From Coprococcus_C sp934318045 (lineage in GTDB: Bacteria > Bacillota > Clostridia > Lachnospirales > Lachnospiraceae), in assembly GCA_934318045.1 (NCBI GenBank), contig CAKREY010000001.1:186001-250000 (forward strand): 64,000 bases of DNA, read 5' to 3'. The notes below the pieces were generated by a model. The model was given only the letters and a program-made list of their open reading frames with translations, had not been told where the DNA came from and made no database searches. The translations under genes were made by a program, and so were the position numbers. Positions 25,963-33,378 of this stretch are shown here, one piece after another; position 1 is the stretch's first letter; the number at the start of each line of letters is the position of its first letter.

Positions 25963-27393
25963 CTAAAAGCGGAAATAGATAAACGGATTATATGCATCCG
26001 ACGCAAGCCGGATCATACAGAAAAGCAGACAAATGAGCAATCCGGCTCCGGATAAGATCCATGCTGCATTTTTCGTTTTCCCGTTTTCTCCACGACGTTC
26101 TACCTTCTTTTGCAACAGATGTTTCCACGGGATGATCAGCAATATCCCGGCGGCAAACGCTGCAATCAGATACGGTGTCAGTTCCGCTGTTGCAAGCATG
26201 GTACCGACCGGATTTGCAGTAAACGAAAACATCTGTCCGAGGATGAAACATCCTTGTGACACCGTGTCTGCCCGGAACATCACAAATCCGCAGATGACAA
26301 TCAGCATCGTATAAATATACCGGATCCATTTGAAACGGACGCGGTTGATATCAAGCTTCGTATTTCCTTCTAACACAAGGAATGTGCCATGGAATAATCC
26401 CCACAGAATAAACGTGAAATTCGCGCCATGCCACAGTCCGGTAAGGAAGAACACGATATATTTATTGCGGATTGTGCGAAGCGTCCCTTTCCGGTTGCCG
26501 CCAAGCGGAATGTATACATATTCCTTAAACCAGGTTGAAAGAGAAATATGCCATCTCCGCCAGAACTCTTTGATGGAAAGAGACGTATATGGAGCATTAA
26601 AATTCTCTTTGAAATGGAATCCAAACATCCGTCCAAGTCCGATTGCCATATCGCTGTATCCGCTGAAATCATAATAAATTTGCAAAGTATAGCCAACCGC
26701 TGCCAACCAGGCAGGTCCCATTCCGAGCGAATGGAAATCCGCGAACAGGTGATCCACCATCTGTGCCAATGCATTTGAGATCAGCACTTTCTTCGACAGG
26801 CCGATGATAAACCGCCGAATACCATATTCGACATCCACGACCGTCTGTGTTCGGTTTGTGATCTCTGCTTCGATGTCCCGGTACTTGATGATTGGTCCCG
26901 CGATTAACTGTGGGAAGAAACTGATATAGAGCAAAAGCCGGAAATAATTTTTCTGGCAGTCGCAGTCTCCCCGGTACAGGTCAATGATGTACGACATCGT
27001 CTGGAAAGTAAAGAAGGATATGCCGATTGGCATCACCAGCTTCAGATATGGAACCTTCCATCCGCCAAGCTGATTTACAATTCCAATCAGGAAATCCGCA
27101 TATTTAAACACAATAAGCAGCGCCAGATTCGCAATAATTGCAAGAATCAGGACTCTTTTTTTGGTTTTCTTCCATTTCTTTTTATCTGCGTGTTCCATCC
27201 ACAGACCAAACAGATAATTGATAAACGATGAGCCAAGCATCAAAAAAACATACACCGGTTCTCCAACCGCATAAAATAAGATGCTGAACACCACAAGGCA
27301 TGCATTTTTGATCCGGATGTCCGGAATAATCGTATGGATTAAGAAGACTACAAATAAAAAACCACTTAAAAATGATATTGAACTAAAAACCAT
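25963..27393 (-). CDS. MBOAT O-acyltransferase (AlgI/DltB-like)
   Basis: 476 residues with about 11 membrane helices. The MBOAT core shows MPIGISFFTFQTMSYIIDLYRG, the FPQLIAGPIIKYRDIE segment, EFWRRWHISLSTWFKEYVYIPLGG and the catalytic histidine in LTGLWHGANFTFILWGLFHG. It is thought to transfer acetyl groups across the membrane for glycan O-acetylation. Together with the DHHW protein downstream it forms a standard two-part system. DltA/C genes are absent, which argues against D-alanylation of teichoic acid. A -10 box lies at 27422-27427. Confidence 0.92.
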   Translation of the reverse strand: MVFSSISFLSGFLFVVFLIHTIIPDIRIKNACLVVFSILFYAVGEPVYVFLMLGSSFINYLFGLWMEHADKKKWKKTKKRVLILAIIANLALLIVFKYADFLIGIVNQLGGWKVPYLKLVMPIGISFFTFQTMSYIIDLYRGDCDCQKNYFRLLLYISFFPQLIAGPIIKYRDIEAEITNRTQTVVDVEYGIRRFIIGLSKKVLISNALAQMVDHLFADFHSLGMGPAWLAAVGYTLQIYYDFSGYSDMAIGLGRMFGFHFKENFNAPYTSLSIKEFWRRWHISLSTWFKEYVYIPLGGNRKGTLRTIRNKYIVFFLTGLWHGANFTFILWGLFHGTFLVLEGNTKLDINRVRFKWIRYIYTMLIVICGFVMFRADTVSQGCFILGQMFSFTANPVGTMLATAELTPYLIAAFAAGILLIIPWKHLLQKKVERRGENGKTKNAAWILSGAGLLICLLFCMIRLASDAYNPFIYFRF

Positions 27394-27421
27394 CTGTTTT
27401 TCTCCCCTTGTTGATGCACGT

Positions 27422-27450
27422 ATTATACACGATTTTTCAATTTTTTTCTA
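27422..27450 (-). promoter_or_regulatory. Possible promoter of the MBOAT-DHHW-lipoprotein unit
   Basis: Perfect TATAAT (27427-27422) on the minus strand with a weak TAGAAA at the -35 position (27450-27445, 17-base spacer). It would start transcription about 20 bases before the MBOAT start codon. Confidence 0.45.
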
Positions 27451-27631
27451 TCTGTTTTGTTATTGTTTCCGTTTCTGTCAATGCCATATGTGGATTTTCT
27501 TTGACAGAACCACCTTTTCCCTGTATCAGATGTCCGCCTTGTTTTTTTTCGGAAATCATCGCACAAAACGGACAGGCCGCATAGATTTCTGCATTGTAAT
27601 AGTGTTTTCCTTTTTCACATTTCAAAATCAT
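27437..27631 (-). CDS. Mini zinc-ribbon protein (64 residues)
   Basis: 64 residues. The first 25 hold C5, H10, C20 and C23 in the order MILKCEKGKHYYNAEIYAAC plus PFC, a compact zinc-ribbon. The remainder is polar with no predicted structure, ending in a Thr/Glu-rich tail (ALTETETITKQIEKN) that could be phosphorylated. An AGGGGA site lies about 9 bases before the ATG. From memory, similar CxxGHxYDxxxYxxCPxC modules begin proteins in clostridial Ser/Thr kinase-FHA loci. I could not check this. It sits between LytTR regulator 1 and the MBOAT gene. Confidence 0.7.
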   Translation of the reverse strand: MILKCEKGKHYYNAEIYAACPFCAMISEKKQGGHLIQGKGGSVKENPHMALTETETITKQIEKN

Positions 27632-27656
27632 CCAGACGTTCCCCTATCTTTCTTAC

Positions 27657-27686
27657 AAAAAAATCGAGTATTTCCATACCCGATTT
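27657..27686 (-). terminator. Intrinsic terminator before the zinc-ribbon gene
   Basis: AAATCG-GTAT (27681-27686 side) pairs with ATAC-CGATTT with one mismatch, then seven T on the minus strand (27663-27657). It lies downstream of LytTR gene 1 but only 26 bases before the zinc-ribbon start codon, so it may act as an attenuator. Confidence 0.75.
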
Positions 27687-27716
27687 ATTATATATCGTCA
27701 CGCATCAGCGTGCTTT

Positions 27717-27745
27717 ATTATATCATATTTGATTATTTTTTCCAA
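27717..27745 (-). promoter_or_regulatory. Promoter inside the 3' end of LytTR gene 1
   Basis: TTGGAA (27745-27740), 17 bases, TATAAT (27722-27717) on the minus strand. The -35 lies in the coding end of LytTR gene 1. The expected start near 27710 gives a short leader with a CACGC/GCGTG hairpin, followed by the terminator at 27657-27686. Confidence 0.6.
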
Positions 27746-27858
27746 TATTCCTGGTATGCTTTCCGCACTTCTTTGTCATAGGTTCTGCCAATCGGAATGA
27801 CCTTTCCATTTCTGACTTCCAGACAATCAACACCTAAATATGTGATATATGCCAGATT
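27733..27858. repeat. Near-identical copy shared with 31514-31639
   Basis: 126 bases at the 3' end of LytTR gene 1 match the 3' end of LytTR gene 2 with three differences, in the same orientation. The rest of the two genes is far more diverged. Confidence 0.9.
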
Positions 27859-28446
27859 TACCACATATCCTCCATGCACACGGATCATATGCGCTCCAAG
27901 TCGTTTATAGATGCCGGCAAGTGTCTCATAGCAGCTATACACATGATCCTTTGTCACTATTTTAATGATTCTGCCGTATTTTTCAATATAGATAATATCT
28001 GTCCGGTCAAAAAAAACATGATGTCCGTCACAGATAACCTCCAATTTTTTACTTGGAGCGTCCAATTTCACCATATTCACAGCTTTTCGCATTGCCAGAG
28101 GAAGTATCTGCTTTACATCCTTCCATCGTACAAAGTAGCAATGTTTTGTCTCATACACATTCCGGATTGCATTTTCATTTTCTGTCAGATAGATTATCTT
28201 ACAAAAAGGGAAACATTCGTTCACCTGCCTTGCTAGCAGGATACCATTCTGACCACATTCCGGATAGTCAGTATTCATGATCAATATCTCGCAATCAAAC
28301 ACCTTATCTTCCATATCTATGCGAATCTCATTTGGTGTATACAAATAAAACAGGAACCCCTGCTTCTCCTGATATAAGGTCTGCAAAAATTCTTTTATTT
28401 TTTTCATATTCTGAAAATGATCATCGCATATTCCTATCTTTATCAT
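27733..28446 (-). CDS. LytTR regulator 1, receiver lacking phospho-acceptor Asp
   Basis: 237 residues: a CheY-like receiver (about 1-125) and a C-terminal LytTR DNA-binding domain (about 135-235, IIYIEKYGRIIKIVT then IRVHGGYVVNL). The acidic pair D8/D9 and the Thr in IIYLTEN are present. The phospho-acceptor position, aligned with AgrA FLD, is Asn58 (ILIMNTDYPE), so classical phosphorylation is not expected. The ATG at 28446 has GGGGA upstream. The longer start at 28503 is rejected because the promoter runs into it. Its last 126 bases are nearly identical to those of regulator 2. Confidence 0.88.
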   Translation of the reverse strand: MIKIGICDDHFQNMKKIKEFLQTLYQEKQGFLFYLYTPNEIRIDMEDKVFDCEILIMNTDYPECGQNGILLARQVNECFPFCKIIYLTENENAIRNVYETKHCYFVRWKDVKQILPLAMRKAVNMVKLDAPSKKLEVICDGHHVFFDRTDIIYIEKYGRIIKIVTKDHVYSCYETLAGIYKRLGAHMIRVHGGYVVNLAYITYLGVDCLEVRNGKVIPIGRTYDKEVRKAYQEYWKK

Positions 28447-28513
28447 GTATTTCGCGTCCCCAATCCCGTTTTTTGTATTTATGATATAGCAGAGGATTTT
28501 CATTTTTTAAAAA

Positions 28514-28541
28514 ATGTTATATTTATATGTATTTTTGTCAA
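28514..28541 (-). promoter_or_regulatory. Promoter of LytTR gene 1
   Basis: TTGACA (28541-28536), a 16-base spacer and TAACAT (28519-28514) on the minus strand. The predicted start is near 28507, about 60 bases before the ATG at 28446. Confidence 0.65.
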
Positions 28542-28584
28542 ATTTAACTTTGGGGAAATCAGACAGTATAGAAACAGCCCATAT

Positions 28585-28612
28585 AAAAAGAGCAGATAGT
28601 TACTACCTGCTC
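28585..28612 (-). terminator. Terminator overlapping the kinase stop codon
   Basis: GAGCAG (28612-28607) pairs with CTGCTC (28595-28590), extended by TAGT/ACTA inside, followed by five T (28589-28585). The kinase stop codon TAG lies inside the hairpin. It ends the FHA-LytTR/kinase transcript. Confidence 0.85.
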
Positions 28613-30348
28613 CTGTTTAGATAAAATTCAATTGTAACCTGAAAAATCGACTCATATGTGTCATCATCTTCATAGGAGAAAAACATCTTGTATTTTCCAT
28701 CCGGAAGGCCTTCCGAAAGCGGCACATATAAAACAAATGCGTTTTTTTCATACTGGAATTCCGGTGTGTAACAGGTTGCATAATCCCAATCATCCGATGT
28801 CTCATCAACATTATAGATTGGCTTGTAAATTCCATAATCCGGCTCATATCGTTCAAATGTAAAAGAATAGCAGACTGAATCTGTTTCATTCGGCGGTTTT
28901 TCCAAAAGGCTGTCATAATATTTCAATCGAAGCTCCGCGCTATCGCCTTTGTAGGAATCAGCCATACGATTTGCGTCCTGCCTCAAAATTAATCCGCGGT
29001 TCCCATTTTCTAAATATGTAAATGCATCCACACGGACACGTTCTGTACTAGAGGAAACCAGATTCAGTATTTCATTGGACTCTTCCTGCATCGCTATTTC
29101 TTCTTTTGAAGGTACATGCATGACCATAGACGAATCGGATGACTTTTTTTCCCGTCCAGCATCCGAATCGGTTGCTTTCGACATTTTTTTCTCTGTTCCT
29201 GCTTCCGTCTGTTTGGTATTTTCAGTTTCCGAAATCACACCAGCGGATGTTTCTGTATGGATTGCATCAGAGTCAGATGTATCAAGGTCCGGTGATTTTG
29301 AGATTGCCCTGTGATTTATCATCCAGATTCCAATCCCTATACACATGAAAAATAAACACGCAAAGATGCCAATATACCATTTTTTGCGCTGTTTTTTCTT
29401 AGAACCGGGGATTTCTTTCATAGTATACACTCTCGTTTGCATATCGAAGCCCGCAAGCATAGCCTGCCGCATCGTTTCCACAGACGCGTACCTGTCTTCC
29501 GCTTTCACAGACATTGCTTTCATGATAATATCCGAAAGAATAACCGGTATTTCCGGATTTATCCGATAGAGTGCTTGCAAATTATCTTCCAGAATACGTC
29601 CGAGAGACTCTTCCGGTTTTTGTCCGGATGCCGCATAATAAAGCGTTGCCCCAAGCGCATAAATATCAGTCCAGGGTCCCTGTTTTTCCTTCTTCACATA
29701 CTGTTCCGGCGGCGCATATCCCGGTTTTAAAACAACGGATATGGTCTGTTCGCTATCCATATAGACTTGTTTTGCTGCCCCAAAATCTATCAATTTGACA
29801 GTCAAATCTTCACAGATAAATATATTTTCCGGACTGATATCCCGATGAATCATCCCGGCATTATGAACCACTGCAAGCGCATCCAATACGGAAAGACATA
29901 TATGAATGATAAAATCTGTATTCAAATGGCCACCATGTTCTTTTGTATACTGTTTCAAAGTACATCCATGCAGATATTCCATAACCATGTAGGCCGTTTC
30001 ATTTTCTTCCAGGAAATCATAGATACTTACAATATTGGGCTCTGATTGAAAACGAGCCACATCCTGTGCTTCCTTCAAAAAACGAATCAATCCCTGATGG
30101 TATTCCTTTTGCGCATTCTCTGCAGGCACGCAGACCTGCGAAGAATCCAAACTGCGCGTTGCGATTCCGGATGGATAATATTCTTTGATTGCAACATACG
30201 ACTGCAAAAGTGGATCCCAGGCTCGATAGGTAATGCCAAATCCGCCCGCTCCAATCACATCTTCAATTTTATAACGCTCTTTTAAAATAACGCCCGGTTT
30301 TAAATACCGCGTGTTACTCATACTGCGATTTGATGGACTTTCAATCAC
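28603..30348 (-). CDS. Transmembrane Ser/Thr protein kinase
   Basis: 581 residues. A eukaryotic-like kinase domain (about 20-290) has the Gly-rich loop VIGAGGFGITY, the ATP lysine in VAIKEYY, the catalytic loop IHRDISPENIF (HRD), DFG in LIDFGAAKQ and the APE-like PGYAPPEQYV. All key residues are intact. A basic juxtamembrane stretch (GSKKKQRKKWY), one membrane helix (about 322-342), a Ser/Thr/Glu-rich linker and an extracellular beta-rich domain of about 150 residues with no PASTA repeats follow. The start is GTG with GGGGGGAG 8 bases upstream. FHA-LytTR ends 22 bases upstream, so the two are cotranscribed. It is likely to phosphorylate a partner read by that FHA domain. Confidence 0.92.
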   Translation of the reverse strand: MIESPSNRSMSNTRYLKPGVILKERYKIEDVIGAGGFGITYRAWDPLLQSYVAIKEYYPSGIATRSLDSSQVCVPAENAQKEYHQGLIRFLKEAQDVARFQSEPNIVSIYDFLEENETAYMVMEYLHGCTLKQYTKEHGGHLNTDFIIHICLSVLDALAVVHNAGMIHRDISPENIFICEDLTVKLIDFGAAKQVYMDSEQTISVVLKPGYAPPEQYVKKEKQGPWTDIYALGATLYYAASGQKPEESLGRILEDNLQALYRINPEIPVILSDIIMKAMSVKAEDRYASVETMRQAMLAGFDMQTRVYTMKEIPGSKKKQRKKWYIGIFACLFFMCIGIGIWMINHRAISKSPDLDTSDSDAIHTETSAGVISETENTKQTEAGTEKKMSKATDSDAGREKKSSDSSMVMHVPSKEEIAMQEESNEILNLVSSSTERVRVDAFTYLENGNRGLILRQDANRMADSYKGDSAELRLKYYDSLLEKPPNETDSVCYSFTFERYEPDYGIYKPIYNVDETSDDWDYATCYTPEFQYEKNAFVLYVPLSEGLPDGKYKMFFSYEDDDTYESIFQVTIEFYLNRSR

Positions 30349-30370
30349 CTTCGATTCTCCCCCCTGTCAT

Positions 30371-31438
30371 CTATCCGAGGCGGAATTCCTGCGTTTCATC
30401 ACAAATCCATACGCAATTTCCTGCATACGCTTCCATTTTATTTCCCCGTCCGATCAGCTTTCCTTCTATGTATACTCCATTTTTAGAACAATCTTCTATC
30501 TCATAGCAATTGTTTTCCAATCTCCGGATTATGCAATGTTCCCGGCTGACATTTGGTTCTTTTATAACAATCTGACATGTGGAATCGTCCCGGCCAAGCC
30601 TTATACCTTCTCCATTTTTTATGCGGTAAATAGTACCAAGCAAATCTCCTTTTGTCCCAATAATCGCGCCATTATCCTCCACATGGTTTTCTTTCCACTG
30701 CGTGATTGTCTGATCATGATTGTCTATATCTGAATCCAATGTTTTCTTCGGTTTAAAGTATGCCAACACATCTTTGTAATATTTCCGGCTAATTGGAAGA
30801 CGTGTCTCCCCCACTACCACTTCAAAGCCATTAATCTCCTGGATACAGGTTTTCTGAACCAGATAACTTTGATGGATTCGCAAAAAACCATATTGTTTTA
30901 CCTGCTGTTCCATATCTGTAAGTTTGCCATATACCAGAATTACTTCCGAATTTGTATGAATAAGAAGCATTCTTGCATTGCTTTCAATATAAAGAATATC
31001 ATTAATTGGAATTGTCCGTAACGAGGAATCTGATTTTACAGACAGATACTTATTCTGACGTCGTTGTTCTAAATATTGCAACAGACACATATCAAGTTCC
31101 TGTTTCATATTTTCTTTCAGCACATACCCCTGCGCATGTACATGGTACCCTTCGTAAACATACGACATCTCATTTGTTACAAATATAATATCAATATTTA
31201 TATCCCGCTTCCGTATTTCCTGCGCCAGTTTTAATCCGCTTTTCCTGCTATAAACGATTTCCATGATCAATAAGTCACAGGGAAGTTTTTCTTTGTTTTT
31301 TATGTCCTGCTCCAGAATATCCGGGTCTGCATATTCGATACATGTAAAATCTTCCATTTGAAATAATGCATCTGTGACGATTTTACGCACACACGCCCGG
31401 TCCTTTGCATTTTCATCGCATATTCCAATCCGTAACAT
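30371..31438 (-). CDS. Receiver-LytTR-FHA fusion regulator
   Basis: 355 residues in three parts. A receiver (about 1-120) has D8/E9, the Thr in IIFVTNE and the Lys in GYVLKEN, but Glu60 replaces the phospho-acceptor Asp (LLIMEIVYS). A LytTR DNA-binding domain follows (about 130-235, ILYIESNARMLLIHT then FLRIHQSYLV). A C-terminal FHA domain (about 260-355) has the pThr-binding residues IRLGRDDS, NVSREHC and SKNGVYIEGK. FHA domains bind phosphothreonine peptides. The kinase gene starts 22 bases downstream. The ATG at 31438 has GGAG 9 bases upstream. A LytTR-FHA fusion beside a Ser/Thr kinase suggests a direct kinase-to-promoter route. Confidence 0.92.
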   Translation of the reverse strand: MLRIGICDENAKDRACVRKIVTDALFQMEDFTCIEYADPDILEQDIKNKEKLPCDLLIMEIVYSRKSGLKLAQEIRKRDINIDIIFVTNEMSYVYEGYHVHAQGYVLKENMKQELDMCLLQYLEQRRQNKYLSVKSDSSLRTIPINDILYIESNARMLLIHTNSEVILVYGKLTDMEQQVKQYGFLRIHQSYLVQKTCIQEINGFEVVVGETRLPISRKYYKDVLAYFKPKKTLDSDIDNHDQTITQWKENHVEDNGAIIGTKGDLLGTIYRIKNGEGIRLGRDDSTCQIVIKEPNVSREHCIIRRLENNCYEIEDCSKNGVYIEGKLIGRGNKMEAYAGNCVWICDETQEFRLG

Positions 31439-31474
31439 CTGCTTTTCTCCGTTTTTACTTTTTTCTATCACAAG

Positions 31475-31505
31475 AAAAGCCAGGCACACCATATACCTGG
31501 CTTTT
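31475..31505 (-). terminator. Hairpin terminator between LytTR gene 2 and FHA-LytTR
   Basis: AAAAGCCAGG (31475-31484) with CCTGGCTTTT (31496-31505). The minus strand reads TTTT after the stem. It is modest, and only 36 bases remain before the FHA-LytTR ATG, so partial read-through is likely. Confidence 0.7.
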
Positions 31506-31513
31506 GATTGATA

Positions 31514-31639
31514 TTATTTTTTCCAATATTCCTGGTATGCTTTGCGCACTTCTTTGTCATAGGTTCTGCCAATCGGAATGACCTTTCCATTTCTGACTTC
31601 CAGACGATCAACACCTAAATATGTGATGTATGCCAGATT
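31514..31639. repeat. Near-identical copy shared with 27733-27858
   Basis: 126 bases with three differences from the 3' end of LytTR gene 1. It encodes the last 42 residues of the LytTR domain. At the protein level 46 of the last 48 residues agree. Confidence 0.9.
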
Positions 31640-32224
31640 CACCGCATAACCACCATGTACACGAACCACATTATCGCCAAAGAACTTTTGAATCGATGAA
31701 AGGGAGTCATAACAGCAATACTCCCGGTAATATGTCACAAACTTGATTGTTCTGCCAACTTTTTCAATATAGATCACATCTGATTTGTTGATAAATACAT
31801 GGTGTCCTTCGCAGATAATCTCCAAGGATTTCTGGTCTGTATCCTTTTTTACCATCTTGATTGCTTTTTGAACCGCATGATTCAAAACCTGCATAGCATC
31901 TTTTTTCCGGACAAAATAACAATGATTTGTCTCATATACATCCTTGATTGCATTTTCATTTGCTGTCAGATATATAATCTTGCAAGCCGGAAATGCTTCG
32001 TTAATCTGCTTTGCAAGTTCCACGCCATTCATACCACTCTCTGGATACTCTGTTTCCATAATCAGGATTTCACATTCGAACGTCATCTCTTCGATATCCA
32101 GAACAATCTCCGCCGGTGTATAAAATTTGTATATATATTCAAGTTCCTTCGCAAAAATCGTCTGCAGATATCCTCGTATCTGTTCTTTTACATCCTTACA
32201 CTCATCGCATATTCCTATTTTCAT
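31514..32224 (-). CDS. LytTR regulator 2, receiver with Glu at phospho-site
   Basis: 236 residues: a receiver (about 1-123) and a LytTR domain (about 135-234, VIYIEKVGRTIKFVT then VRVHGGYAVNL). D7/E8, the Thr in IIYLTAN and the Lys after YFVRK are kept, but the acceptor position is Glu57 (ILIMETEYPE), a natural phosphomimic. The ATG at 32224 is preceded by GGGGA. A TTG at 32248 is a weaker alternative. It is first in the run LytTR2 - FHA-LytTR - kinase. It is a paralogue of regulator 1 and is likely to recognise the same DNA, given the shared C-terminus. Confidence 0.88.
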   Translation of the reverse strand: MKIGICDECKDVKEQIRGYLQTIFAKELEYIYKFYTPAEIVLDIEEMTFECEILIMETEYPESGMNGVELAKQINEAFPACKIIYLTANENAIKDVYETNHCYFVRKKDAMQVLNHAVQKAIKMVKKDTDQKSLEIICEGHHVFINKSDVIYIEKVGRTIKFVTYYREYCCYDSLSSIQKFFGDNVVRVHGGYAVNLAYITYLGVDRLEVRNGKVIPIGRTYDKEVRKAYQEYWKK

Positions 32225-32357
32225 CTCTTGTATACGTCCCCGTCCCAAACATTCATTTTCCCCTAGTTTAACACATTTTTTTTCAAAAAAACGAAATCAT
32301 GCAAAATTGGTTATTATTTCGGTATAATTTACATTGCAAACTATTTTTTCCGCCAAT

Positions 32358-33368
32358 TTAACATTGCTTTTTTCTTCCGATTACGGATACCCAGTCGTTC
32401 ATATGCACGACATCGATAACTTCAAAGCCATTCGCGCACATTGCATCTGTGACATCTTTTTCCTTTGCATCCAGAATTCCGGATGTAATGAAATATCCAT
32501 TCTCCTTCAGATACGGGCCAATCACTGCCGAAAGCGGCACAATCACATCCGCCAGAATATTGGCAACGACAATATCATACTGTCTGTCTACTTCCAGATG
32601 CTGTTTCTCCTTGATTGATGAACGATCAAGCTGGAATGTCGTCCCCTTGCCAATATAATTATCGGCAAGCAGATTTCCACACGAAAACTTAATCTTATCC
32701 TCGCCCATATGATTGAGCTTTGCATTTTCTTCACTTGCCCGTACCGCAAGCTCATCGATATCCATCCCATGTACAAAGCCTGCCCCAAGCCTTGATGCAA
32801 TCATGGATAAAATACCACTGCCGCAGCCGACATCAAACACCGTATCGCCCGGCTTTAAATATTTCTTTAACTGTCCGATACAGAGCTTTGTCGTCTCATG
32901 AGAACCCGTGCCAAATGCAATACCCGGGTCAATCTCAATCACAATATCATCCGATTTTGTATCTGTAAGCACTTCCCAGGTTGGCTTGATGACAATATCA
33001 TCATAGAGACGGATCGGATGAAAGAACTGCTTCCAATTATTCATCCAGTCTGTATCTTCTGTTTCCGAAAGTGTTATGTTCTTGCTGCCTACCGGTAAAA
33101 ACGCTTCAAGGCGGGTAAGCTCTGCAGCTATATCCGCCTTTAACGTTTCTATATCGAAAGAATCATCTATGTAGCAGGAAACCTGTGCGGTTCCATCATC
33201 CTCGCCATCAACAAGCGGGATATCCACAAACATAGCAGCCTTATCTTCCTCGGTAAGCGGAACATGATCTTCAATCATCACTCCCTCTACACCCTTTTCA
33301 TCCAAAAATGCAGAGATGAGATCAACAGCTTCCACTGTTGTATCGATCGTCAATTTTGTCCACGTCAT
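32358..33368 (-). CDS. prmA: Ribosomal protein L11 methyltransferase
   Basis: 336 residues. The N-terminal half carries the PrmA-specific domain (WTKLTIDTTVEAVDLISAFL). The C-terminal Rossmann methyltransferase has motif I TVFDVGCGSGILSMIASRLG and the catalytic NxLA motif in VVANILADVIVPL. It trimethylates L11. It follows dnaJ by 10 bases and closes the hrcA-grpE-dnaK-dnaJ-prmA heat-shock operon. The usual next gene, rsmE, is displaced by 8 kb. Confidence 0.95.
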   Translation of the reverse strand: MTWTKLTIDTTVEAVDLISAFLDEKGVEGVMIEDHVPLTEEDKAAMFVDIPLVDGEDDGTAQVSCYIDDSFDIETLKADIAAELTRLEAFLPVGSKNITLSETEDTDWMNNWKQFFHPIRLYDDIVIKPTWEVLTDTKSDDIVIEIDPGIAFGTGSHETTKLCIGQLKKYLKPGDTVFDVGCGSGILSMIASRLGAGFVHGMDIDELAVRASEENAKLNHMGEDKIKFSCGNLLADNYIGKGTTFQLDRSSIKEKQHLEVDRQYDIVVANILADVIVPLSAVIGPYLKENGYFITSGILDAKEKDVTDAMCANGFEVIDVVHMNDWVSVIGRKKQC

Positions 33369-33378
33369 TTTATCTTAC

